This document shows positions 1-6,356 of a stretch of DNA of 6,643 nucleotides, piece by piece. The stretch's first letter is position 1. Each line of letters opens with the position of its first letter. Source of the stretch: an uncultured Bacteroidota bacterium (GTDB lineage: Bacteria > Bacteroidota > Bacteroidia > Chitinophagales > Chitinophagaceae); NCBI GenBank assembly GCA_946887345.1, contig CAMPKR010000139.1:1-6643 (forward strand), in the 5' to 3' direction. The notes under the pieces are model-generated. The model saw only the letters and a list, made by a program, of their open reading frames with translations. It was not told where the DNA came from and did no database searches. The position numbers and the translations under genes were made by a program.

Positions 1-122
1 ATATATATTGGATTTTTTGAAATCTAAAAATACGGCGAATACGTAAAATTCCCCTTTTTTTTTAGTATCAGCAAACATTTATCGCTTTAACTTGCCAGAT
101 ATTTGAAGCCAACCATCACCTA
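1..122. other. AT-rich intergenic leader upstream of idi
   Basis: No coding frame is supported here. The stretch is strongly AT-rich and holds a run of four C followed by nine T (51-63). A TACG/CGTA inverted repeat of only 4 bp (31-34 and 42-45) lies before it, too weak to call a terminator. The closest match to the Bacteroidota -7 box (TAnnTTTG) is GATATTTG at 98-105, but no TTTG or TTG lies at the right distance upstream, so the idi promoter cannot be placed with confidence. Confidence 0.5.
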
Positions 123-659
123 ATGCTATCGGAAAAAGTACATGTTGTAACTGTAAATGAACTGGATGAACAAACAGGGACAATGGAAAAAATGGAGGCT
201 CACCAGCTGGGCATACTCCACCGGGCGTTTTCAGTATTTATTTTAAACGACAATAACGAGCTGCTGCTACAACAAAGAGCCCAAAAAAAATACCACTCCG
301 GCGGCCTTTGGACGAATACCTGCTGTTCTCATCCAATGCCCGAAGAAAATACCGTTTCCGCGGCTGAAAGACGGCTAAAAGAGGAAATGGGCATTGAGTG
401 CAGGGTGGATCCAGCTTTTACCTTCCTATATAAAGCCGACGTGGGGGATGGGCTCATTGAGCACGAGTATGATCATGTTTTTATAGGGCGCTATTCGGGG
501 AAATGCGATGCCAACCCTGATGAAGTGAGTGGCTACCAATACCTATCGCTCGACGAAATTGAAAACTGGATAAAAAAACGGCCTGGCGACTTTACTGTAT
601 GGATGAGAATTGCCTTTCCCCGCTTTCTCAATTATCTTGAAAAAGAAGAAAGAAGTTAG
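123..659 (+). CDS. idi: Isopentenyl-diphosphate delta-isomerase, type 1 (Nudix fold)
   Basis: This cytoplasmic, metal-dependent enzyme interconverts isopentenyl and dimethylallyl diphosphate, the building blocks of isoprenoids such as quinone side chains, carotenoids and undecaprenyl phosphate. The 178 residues match the length of bacterial type 1 enzymes (about 180). Visible family marks are the metal-ligand histidines H27 and H33, the NTCCSHP motif at 65-71 with catalytic Cys68 and ligand H70, a Nudix-box remnant around 81-90 (AERRLKEEMG), Tyr103, and the acidic pair E113/E115 in the EHEYDH segment. All catalytic residues known from the E. coli enzyme have a counterpart. The ATG is preferred because the N-terminus has the usual length; there is no clear Shine-Dalgarno sequence, as is common in Bacteroidota. 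No other isoprenoid gene lies in the window, so it appears to be a lone gene. Its stop codon overlaps the stop of the convergent lipoprotein gene. Confidence 0.96.
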   Translation: MLSEKVHVVTVNELDEQTGTMEKMEAHQLGILHRAFSVFILNDNNELLLQQRAQKKYHSGGLWTNTCCSHPMPEENTVSAAERRLKEEMGIECRVDPAFTFLYKADVGDGLIEHEYDHVFIGRYSGKCDANPDEVSGYQYLSLDEIENWIKKRPGDFTVWMRIAFPRFLNYLEKEERS

Positions 660-2080
660 TACTGATAGCAACCTATATCAAAAGGAATGTCCCAGATTTT
701 ATCATCCAGGTCGTTACCAATGTTAACCAATTTGCCATTATTAATAGCAGGAGAACCTGCATTTAGATGAAAATCGAACTTAGATGGATCTTTAAATAAG
801 GGATCGTTGTTTACCAGGTTATTGAGCTCACTAATATAACCGGGCATAGGATCTTCAGAAGTATTCTTCCTTATTATGCAATGTTCAAATGCCAATTGAT
901 ACGCAGCTCCATCTAACTTGTCCAATACCAGCTCGTTTGAAAGTGAGCCCCAAATAATACAATTGACAAATGAACTGTTTGAAAGGTCACCCACTATATA
1001 TTCGGTCTCGCTTTTCTTAAAGTAGTTAAGAACTGCAACGGTGGGGTTATCTATATGACTGACCTTGTTAGTACCAAAATTTACAAAGTCGCAATTAGTG
1101 AAATTGTATTGACCACCCTGGAAAATGGCCAGTGCTTGTGCCCCGCAGGTGTGAAAGAGGCAGTTTTCCGCTTTCACTACTGCAGTAAAACATATCAGGC
1201 CATAACCGATGGAATTTTCAACAATGACGTGTTTTAATTCTACATCTGCCGTTCCTGACGTATCCGTCGTAGCGTACAAAGCTGCCGGTAAGCCCGCACT
1301 CGCATTGCCACAGTTTTTCAATACCGCGTAATCTAACACGCTATTGTCGCTGGAGCCCAGGAAGAATATACCCCCCCATTCGCCGGGATAGCCCTCATAG
1401 CCAAAATACGCTCTATCGAGCCTGTCACCCTGGAACACTACACTATCGCTTTTCGTCCCATTTACTTTTAACGTACCAAGAACATATAAATTCGAATTGG
1501 CATGCATGTATATCCTGCAACCCGCTGGGATTGTTAGCGTTTCATTCCTGTCTACGGCAGCGCTGTTGATTATAACGTATGGCTTGTCTGTTAACCATGT
1601 TTGGGTGGTTAAAACGCTATCGTAAATGTAGTACGCATTTTGCCCGTAGGCGACCAGAGGGAGTGAATAATCATTCCCGTTCATAGTGGCTATTACCTGG
1701 TCTTCTACAACGAAGGGGGTGTTTTCATTTGTCGGGTCGACATTTACCGTGGCAAAGACAAAAACACTATCATTAGGCGCTATTTCTATATTTTGAACAG
1801 ATTTACCCTTGTAACCGTCTACATTCAGGGCAAAATAAGAGTTATTTCCCCCAGCCAGCCTGACTGAACTGATCTTGATTCTTTGAGGCTGCGGATTATA
1901 TATCTTAAAACTTGCCGTAAAGCTGCCCTGCGCTGTAAAAACGGTATCAAATGCCAAGGTGTCTGTAGAATACCTCAAATCCCCCCCACTGCTGAGAAAG
2001 CGTTCCTTTTTACAGGCACTTTGTGTGAGCATCAGGAGGCCACCTAATATCAATACAACATATAAAAAACTAATCCGCAT
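656..2080 (-). CDS. Outer-surface lipoprotein with right-handed beta-helix domain
   Basis: Probable surface or periplasmic lipoprotein of 474 residues; substrate unknown. Residues 1-22 form a lipoprotein signal peptide: a short basic start, a hydrophobic core and the box LTQSAC with lipidated Cys23, followed by KKE. Residues about 35-148 look like an all-beta, Ig-like domain (segments such as SFKIYNPQ and NDSVFVFA). From about 165 to 400 short repeating strands rich in V, I, N and C (VIVENS, CLFHTC, CDFVNF, CIIWGS) suggest a pectate-lyase-like parallel beta helix. The C-terminus carries NDPLFKDP (425-432), a GSPAINNG turn (442-449) and a terminal DIGCYQY, the ending typical of the beta-helix proteins named 'choice-of-anchor Q'. 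No catalytic residues can be assigned, so polysaccharide lyase activity is not claimed; a binding or structural role is equally possible. I start at ATG 2080 rather than the in-frame TTG one codon upstream. The 3' end overlaps the idi stop by four bases. Confidence 0.85.
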   Translation of the reverse strand: MRISFLYVVLILGGLLMLTQSACKKERFLSSGGDLRYSTDTLAFDTVFTAQGSFTASFKIYNPQPQRIKISSVRLAGGNNSYFALNVDGYKGKSVQNIEIAPNDSVFVFATVNVDPTNENTPFVVEDQVIATMNGNDYSLPLVAYGQNAYYIYDSVLTTQTWLTDKPYVIINSAAVDRNETLTIPAGCRIYMHANSNLYVLGTLKVNGTKSDSVVFQGDRLDRAYFGYEGYPGEWGGIFFLGSSDNSVLDYAVLKNCGNASAGLPAALYATTDTSGTADVELKHVIVENSIGYGLICFTAVVKAENCLFHTCGAQALAIFQGGQYNFTNCDFVNFGTNKVSHIDNPTVAVLNYFKKSETEYIVGDLSNSSFVNCIIWGSLSNELVLDKLDGAAYQLAFEHCIIRKNTSEDPMPGYISELNNLVNNDPLFKDPSKFDFHLNAGSPAINNGKLVNIGNDLDDKIWDIPFDIGCYQY

Positions 2081-2102
2081 CAAATGCTCAGAGTTAAGCG
2101 AG

Positions 2103-2120
2103 TAAAGTTAAACAAGTGTA
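2103..2120 (-). promoter_or_regulatory. Weak candidate -7 boxes for the lipoprotein gene
   Basis: Read on the minus strand, TACACTTG (2120-2113) and TAACTTTA (2110-2103) each match the Bacteroidota -7 consensus TAnnTTTG at seven of eight positions. They lie 23 to 40 bases before the lipoprotein ATG. No clean TTTG box sits 19-22 bases upstream of either; for the first there is only a T-run. This is a tentative placement in the divergent region shared with the SAM-HAT gene. Confidence 0.2.
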
Positions 2121-2199
2121 TTAATAACGGCTGAAACTAAAAAATATTTTTACCGGCCTCGCCTTTAGATGGGGGAATACCCAAAAACATCTCGTTGGC

Positions 2200-2231
2200 T
2201 TTGCATACCAGCACATCAAATTATACTTTTG
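2200..2231 (+). promoter_or_regulatory. Bacteroidota-type promoter for the SAM-HAT/ABM operon
   Basis: TTTG at 2200-2203 is followed, after 20 bases, by TACTTTTG at 2224-2231. This matches the TTTG (-33) and TAnnTTTG (-7) elements of the Bacteroidota primary sigma factor, with normal spacing. Transcription would begin about 4 to 8 bases after the -7 box, so only a few bases before the ATG at 2241. This fits the shorter gene start and argues against the in-frame ATG at 2169, which lies upstream of the whole promoter. Confidence 0.6.
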
Positions 2232-2240
2232 CCTGTAGCT

Positions 2241-3035
2241 ATGGGCTGTATTACCTTACTTACCGATTTCGGCTTGCATGACGCATCAGTTGCATCAGCC
2301 AAGGGTATACTAATGCAACATGCACCCCAATGCCCCATTATAGACATTTCTCATACCAGTGAACCCTTTCACCTGCAGCAGGCAGCATACCTGCTTATGG
2401 CCGCGCATCCCAGTTTCGCACGCGGAACATGTCATGTGGCCTTTTTTGATGTAATGTCGGAGGAAAACCCTCATCTTATTCTCTGCCAGAAAAATGGCCA
2501 GTATTTCCTTGCTCCCGACAATGGCCTCCTGGCGCTTGCCTTCCCGGGTGGTCTTGAAAATGTTTGGCAATGCTATGAATTGAAGGAACCCCACACTTTC
2601 AAAGATTGGATACATACCGTTGGTAGTATTGTCGCACAGCTACAAACAAAAACCCCTGCCCAGCTTAAACTCCCGCGGAGTGTGCTCAAAAATGCACCAC
2701 AGCAATGGCAGCTTAAGGTGGATGTAAATACCGTGGAATGTCACGTTATCTATATCGACCGGTTTGAAAATGTAGTGATCAATATTACCCGTGAACAGTT
2801 TAATGAAATAGGAAACGGAAGGCCATTTCGTATTCAGTTTATGCGTGATGAAGAAATAACGGAGTTAACACCTTATTACGCCACCGTAAAAGAAAGTGAG
2901 AAGCTCTGCCGCTTCAACTCAGCTGGTTTCCTTGAAATAGCAATTAATCGCGGTAAGGCTGCTAGTCTTTTCGGATTCCGCCTACACAAGGAGCATCACA
3001 TGATCTACCATACCATTAAGATCTTCTTCGAATGA
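2241..3035 (+). CDS. Divergent SAM hydroxide adenosyltransferase-like protein (DUF62 / SAM-HAT)
   Basis: Family members cleave S-adenosylmethionine to adenosine and methionine using water or hydroxide, and related enzymes use halide. The 264-residue product has the usual length and two-domain plan. The N-terminal domain opens with TLLTDFG (5-11) and D14, then DISH (35-38), GTCHV (62-66) and PDNGLL (92-97). The smaller C-terminal domain has IYIDRFEN (170-177), resembling the family's VDxFGN, and an LEIAINRGKAASLFGF segment near the end. What is odd: the usual DPGVGTxRR stretch after GTVHV is replaced by residues 70-78 (DVMSEENPH), and no HGRDxFAP motif is present (119-128 read TFKDWIHTVG). Two members of the Asp-Arg-His triad are therefore missing or moved. 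I recall similar changes in Bacteroidota homologues but cannot verify this here. SAM cleavage is thus uncertain. The start at 2241 gives the family-typical N-terminus; an extension to ATG 2169 adds 24 unrelated residues. It overlaps the next gene by ATGA. Confidence 0.85.
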   Translation: MGCITLLTDFGLHDASVASAKGILMQHAPQCPIIDISHTSEPFHLQQAAYLLMAAHPSFARGTCHVAFFDVMSEENPHLILCQKNGQYFLAPDNGLLALAFPGGLENVWQCYELKEPHTFKDWIHTVGSIVAQLQTKTPAQLKLPRSVLKNAPQQWQLKVDVNTVECHVIYIDRFENVVINITREQFNEIGNGRPFRIQFMRDEEITELTPYYATVKESEKLCRFNSAGFLEIAINRGKAASLFGFRLHKEHHMIYHTIKIFFE

Positions 3036-3328
3036 TAGTGCGTATCGTACAAATGACATTTAGAGAGAACGAAGTGGAGAATTTCGGAACACTGTTCGAT
3101 GAACGTAAGAAACTTATCCGCGCCTTTGAAGGCTGCAGTCACCTGGAACTCTGGCAAGACGCGCACAAGGCTAATGTCTTCTTCACTTACAGTATCTGGC
3201 AAAGCGAAGCACATCTTAATCACTACCGCTTCTCTGAATTGTTTAAAGATACCTGGGCTCGAACCAAAGCCCTGTTTGCCGAAAAACCGCAGGCATGGAG
3301 TGTTACTCAAAAAGTAATACTGGAATAA
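3032..3328 (+). CDS. ABM-fold small protein (antibiotic biosynthesis monooxygenase family)
   Basis: A 98-residue protein of the dimeric alpha/beta-barrel ABM type (as in YgiN and related quinol or heme-degrading monooxygenases). Support comes from length and pattern: an opening beta strand (IVRIVQMTF, 2-10), a helix with FDERKKLIRAF (22-32), G34 followed by SHLELW (36-41), the strand FFTYSIW (50-56) with W56 and following helix residues, then SELFKDTW (68-75) and a closing strand. The fold is convincing; substrate is not. Many ABM proteins have no known reaction, and no cofactor site can be read from the sequence. Its ATG overlaps the SAM-HAT stop in ATGA, so translation is probably coupled and the two proteins are made together. 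It ends 23 bases before the convergent GH3 stop, with no convincing terminator between them. Confidence 0.85.
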   Translation: MIVRIVQMTFRENEVENFGTLFDERKKLIRAFEGCSHLELWQDAHKANVFFTYSIWQSEAHLNHYRFSELFKDTWARTKALFAEKPQAWSVTQKVILE

Positions 3329-3351
3329 GCATCGTGTGAGTATTTCCTTGA

Positions 3352-4848
3352 TCAGACTAGCCAAGGCTGCAGTGCATCTGCCAGAGTACGATCATTACCC
3401 AGACGTGGAACTTTGTTTTGGCCACCCAATTTACCGATAGACTTCATGTACTCTATGAAGGTATTTTTCTTCATCGGCCTGATCTTCAGTTCCTGCAAAA
3501 TACTGCCCTTTATCAGATCATCGTAGTAAATATTTTTTTCTCGTAATAGCTCATTAATTGTATGAGCAAAAGCTGCCACATTTTCAGGAGTCTGTTCAAA
3601 CTCTACGAACCATTCGTGGTACGGAAGTTCACCATCAGTTTGGATTCGCGGTGCTACCGTAAACTCTGTGATACGAGCGTTGTGTTTCTTCGCTGCTTCC
3701 TTCATCGCATAATCAACTTCTTCACCAATCACGTGTTCGCCAAACGCCGAAATAAAGTGCTTAATACGGCCACTTACCACTAACCTATACGGTTCTGTAC
3801 TCACAAATCGGACTGTATCGCCGATGTTATAGCCCCAAAGACCTGCATTGCTGTTAATGATTAACGCGTAATTCTCTCCAACTTTTACATCCTGCAATGA
3901 GAGACGAGTAGGATTTTCATTGAAAATCTCAGTGGCCGGAATAAACTCATAGAAAATACCAGCATTGCTATTGAGGAGCAGCCCTTCCTGGTCCAGCGTA
4001 TCCTGGAAAGCGAAGAAGCCCTCCGATGAAGGGTATGTTTCAAGGAAATCGACATGACTTCCGAGACTTTCCATTAATCTTTCCCTGTATGGTTCGAAAT
4101 TGACACCTCCGTGTACTATTACCTGCAGATTAGGAAACAGTTCCTTTATTTTCTTCCCCTCACTCCGCTCTACCAACCAGTCAAAATACATCTGTACCCA
4201 TGGAGGAATGCCACTAATAAGGGTCATATCCTTATTTATCGTCTCCTCCACTATCTTGTCCAGTTTTTGCTCCCAGTCATCTATGCAATTCGTTTCATAG
4301 GAGGGTAATTGGTTACCGCGCAGGTAGCGGGGCACAAAGTGATTCACTATACCGCTAAGACGGCCGGTAGGTATGTTTCCTACCCGCTCCATTTCAGGAG
4401 AGCCGGAAAGAAATATCATTCTGCCATCTGCAAAAGCTGTATTCCCGCTTTCGGCCATATAACAAAGAAGTGTATCGCGGGCTGCATTTATCTGGTAAGG
4501 AATAGAATCTTTGGTAATTGGTATGTATTTAACGCCACTGGTCGTCCCGGAGGTTTTGGCGAAATATATAGGCTTGCCTTTCCAAAGCACGCTTTCTTTC
4601 CCCTCTTTAATCCGGTCAATATACGGCCGAAGTGCTTCGTAGTCTCTTACCGGTACTGCTTGCCTGAACTCGTCGTAAGTCTTTACTTCGCCCATATTCA
4701 GATCTTTGCCAATAACAGTACGGCTTCCGACCTTCAGCAATTGCTGCAAGATAGAATGCTGGTCGGCAACCGCTGTGGCCATCCCCTTACGAATCTTATT
4801 GTGAACGATAGAAGCGTAAGGCTTGGCTAAAAATGATCTTATTTTCAT
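3352..4848 (-). CDS. GH3-family acyl-adenylating / acyl-amido synthetase-like protein
   Basis: A full-length, 498-residue member of the GH3 family, part of the ANL adenylate-forming superfamily. Plant GH3 enzymes activate carboxylic acids such as auxin or jasmonate with ATP and join them to amino acids. Bacterial substrates are largely unknown, so the name 'auxin-responsive promoter' describes homology, not role. Visible motifs are the ATP phosphate-binding loop KTSGTTSGVKYIP (98-110), YPSSEG (272-277), GLWGYNIGDTVRF (336-348) with conserved D344, SGRIKHFISAFGEHV (359-373) and a C-terminal QNKVPRL (477-483) resembling the QYKxPR region of plant enzymes. All core adenylation motifs are intact, so activity is likely. 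There is no signal peptide; it is expected in the cytoplasm. The gene is divergent from the membrane protein gene across 64 bases, and convergent with the ABM gene, so it seems to be transcribed alone. Confidence 0.92.
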   Translation of the reverse strand: MKIRSFLAKPYASIVHNKIRKGMATAVADQHSILQQLLKVGSRTVIGKDLNMGEVKTYDEFRQAVPVRDYEALRPYIDRIKEGKESVLWKGKPIYFAKTSGTTSGVKYIPITKDSIPYQINAARDTLLCYMAESGNTAFADGRMIFLSGSPEMERVGNIPTGRLSGIVNHFVPRYLRGNQLPSYETNCIDDWEQKLDKIVEETINKDMTLISGIPPWVQMYFDWLVERSEGKKIKELFPNLQVIVHGGVNFEPYRERLMESLGSHVDFLETYPSSEGFFAFQDTLDQEGLLLNSNAGIFYEFIPATEIFNENPTRLSLQDVKVGENYALIINSNAGLWGYNIGDTVRFVSTEPYRLVVSGRIKHFISAFGEHVIGEEVDYAMKEAAKKHNARITEFTVAPRIQTDGELPYHEWFVEFEQTPENVAAFAHTINELLREKNIYYDDLIKGSILQELKIRPMKKNTFIEYMKSIGKLGGQNKVPRLGNDRTLADALQPWLV

Positions 4849-4866
4849 TTTCTATCTTGTGGGTCA

Positions 4867-4874
4867 TAAAGGTA
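4867..4874 (-). promoter_or_regulatory. Weak candidate -7 box for the GH3 gene
   Basis: On the minus strand TACCTTTA (4874-4867) matches TAnnTTTG at seven of eight positions and lies 18 bases before the GH3 ATG. No TTTG or TTG is present 19-22 bases upstream, so only half of the promoter is supported. No matching -7 box could be found on the plus strand of the same divergent region for the membrane protein gene. Confidence 0.25.
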
Positions 4875-4912
4875 TATATTATTTACAGCTGCTCATTAAC
4901 CTTTCGATAAAA

Positions 4913-6286
4913 ATGCAGTCAAAACAATCCACAAAACAGCTCTATATCGCTCTAATGGCGACAGCTGGTTTTGCGCTCTTATGGTCAATACCTGCAATTT
5001 TCAATGGTTATCCTTTGGTGACCGGCGATGCGGGCTCCTATATCAGGCATGCTTTTGACTTCCAGATACCGGCAGACAGGTCGCCTTTTTATGGCGTCTT
5101 TTTAGGCATTTCAAGCTTATGGAGCTCACTGTGGCTGGTTGTCGTTGTTCAGAACTTCTTGCTTGCCTTTATTTTTTATAGGTATGTGGTTTTGCTTACC
5201 GGTAGTCAACCTCTCCGGATTTACTTACTCCTTGCCATTATTACCGGTATTGGCACTTGTGTAGGTTGGGTTTCCTGCTACATTATGCCCGATGTATTTA
5301 CCTCCATGCTTTTACTTCTGTCAATATTGTATTTATTGGACAAAAGCAGGAATAGATCGATTTCAGTAATCTATCTTTTATTGATATTTTTCTGCATAAT
5401 AGTGCACAATTCCCACTATCTTATTTTCCTCCTTTTTATAACTACCGTACTGTTCCTGTCCTTCTTTCTTAAAAAAATACAGTGGCTTAGAAGACATACG
5501 CTTCAGTTATTAGGCGTCGGTGTGAGTGCTCTTATTTTCGTTTGTGGCCTTCATTATGCAAAGGGCTTTGGCATAACCATTTCTCCCGGCAGTCATGTGT
5601 TCCTGATGGGACGAATGGTTGAAACCGGCTTATTAAAAAAGTACCTTGATGCAAATTGCAGTGGGCATTCGTTCCGGTTATGCGATTTTAGCGACAAGCT
5701 CCCGGCCGACTTCAATTCCTTTTTATGGCAGCCTCAGTCGCCCCTCTACTCAACGGGTGGATGGGATAGCAGCAAAACGGAATACTCTGCCATAATTAAG
5801 GGCATTTTCCGCACACCTGAGCTTCGAAGGGAATTTATAGCTATGTCACTTGCTTCTTCCGCTCACCAATTTAGGGAGATAGAAATCGATTCCTTTATCT
5901 GGTCGTTAGGAGAAGGAAGTAGCCCATGGACATATATAAAAAAACATTTGCCTAAAGATCTGGACTATTACATAAATAGTAAACAGACACGGACTGGGGT
6001 AGAAACGGGCGGATGGCAGAACGTGCATTGGATTTTCTTTGCTATATCCTGTATTACCGCCCTTTTTGCCCTATCCCGGTTCAAAAGCGAAAATGAATAT
6101 CCCCTGGTAATAGCCTTCCTGATAATATTTCTGTTTTTCTGCATTAATGCCTTGGTTTCCGGCGCCCTTTCTACGGTAACTCCACGTTACCAGAACAGGA
6201 TATTCTGGATACTTCCGGCTACCAATTTTATTATATCCTTGCGGCTCCTGCACTCCTTGCGATCCCGAGAGCCGAGAAATCAATAA
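4913..6286 (+). CDS. Polytopic inner-membrane protein of unknown function, GT-C-like
   Basis: A 457-residue protein with about 9 to 11 hydrophobic segments, including roughly 10-30, 62-95, 103-124, 127-142, 150-186, 197-216, 372-390, 396-419 and 430-446. A hydrophilic region (about 217-370) lies between the membrane blocks and is probably exported; it contains Cys249 and Cys257, which could form a disulfide. After the first membrane segment comes TGDAGSY (37-43) and then DRSPFYG (55-61). An acidic residue in the first outer loop is typical of GT-C transferases such as ArnT/PMT, which use lipid-linked sugars. The conserved-looking MPDVF (125-129), FLW (270-272) and PRYQNRIFWILP (424-435) resemble bacterial membrane proteins with no assigned function. 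Glycosyl transfer is only an inference. I choose ATG 4913; the longer frame from 4823 would run 26 bases into the opposite GH3 gene and adds 30 residues before the natural first membrane segment. Rplu follows 70 bases later with its own promoter. Confidence 0.72.
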   Translation: MQSKQSTKQLYIALMATAGFALLWSIPAIFNGYPLVTGDAGSYIRHAFDFQIPADRSPFYGVFLGISSLWSSLWLVVVVQNFLLAFIFYRYVVLLTGSQPLRIYLLLAIITGIGTCVGWVSCYIMPDVFTSMLLLLSILYLLDKSRNRSISVIYLLLIFFCIIVHNSHYLIFLLFITTVLFLSFFLKKIQWLRRHTLQLLGVGVSALIFVCGLHYAKGFGITISPGSHVFLMGRMVETGLLKKYLDANCSGHSFRLCDFSDKLPADFNSFLWQPQSPLYSTGGWDSSKTEYSAIIKGIFRTPELRREFIAMSLASSAHQFREIEIDSFIWSLGEGSSPWTYIKKHLPKDLDYYINSKQTRTGVETGGWQNVHWIFFAISCITALFALSRFKSENEYPLVIAFLIIFLFFCINALVSGALSTVTPRYQNRIFWILPATNFIISLRLLHSLRSREPRNQ

Positions 6287-6299
6287 AAAATGAGATTTA

Positions 6300-6333
6300 T
6301 TTGGATAAAAATGGAAAAATCTTATTACCTTTG
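6300..6333 (+). promoter_or_regulatory. Bacteroidota-type promoter for rplU
   Basis: TACCTTTG at 6326-6333 is a perfect match to the -7 consensus TAnnTTTG, and TTTG at 6300-6303 provides a -33 box. The spacer is 22 bases, at the long end of the reported range. Transcription should start near 6337-6341, leaving a short 5' leader of about 16 to 20 bases before the rplU ATG. The promoter lies wholly in the gap after the membrane protein gene. Confidence 0.65.
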
Positions 6334-6356
6334 CGCCAAATTATTTTTGGGAAGTC

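Noticed and set aside
51..63. CCCC plus T9 run as an intrinsic terminator for an upstream gene
   Set aside because: Only a 4 bp inverted repeat precedes it and no coding sequence is visible upstream in the window.
2081..2083. TTG start one codon upstream of the lipoprotein ATG
   Set aside because: ATG directly follows in frame and gives the same signal peptide; nothing favours the rarer start codon.
2169..2240. N-terminal extension of the SAM-HAT protein from ATG 2169
   Set aside because: The 24 added residues resemble no family N-terminus, and a well-matched promoter lies inside the stretch.
2310..2615. 101-codon minus-strand open frame inside the SAM-HAT gene
   Set aside because: It is a shadow of the SAM-HAT gene with no family-like motifs.
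3322..3347. GGAATA / TATTTCC hairpin between the ABM and GH3 stops
   Set aside because: The stem is short, needs a bulge, and has no T-run on either side, so it does not support a bidirectional terminator.
3005..3364. 119-codon minus-strand open frame across the ABM gene
   Set aside because: It is antisense to the ABM coding region, overlaps the GH3 3' end, and has no recognisable protein features.
4309..4830. 173-codon open frame on the plus strand inside the GH3 gene
   Set aside because: It is antisense to a clear, motif-rich GH3 coding region and its translation shows no domain pattern.
4823..4912. N-terminal extension of the membrane protein from ATG 4823
   Set aside because: It overlaps the 5' end of the opposite GH3 gene by 26 bases and would cover the whole divergent promoter region; the internal ATG at 4913 gives a usual start for the first membrane segment.
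6242..6274. Inverted repeat CGGCTC / GAGCCG near the end of the membrane protein gene, considered as a terminator
   Set aside because: The stem is only 6 bp with a 21-base loop, it lies inside the coding region, and it is not followed by a T-run.
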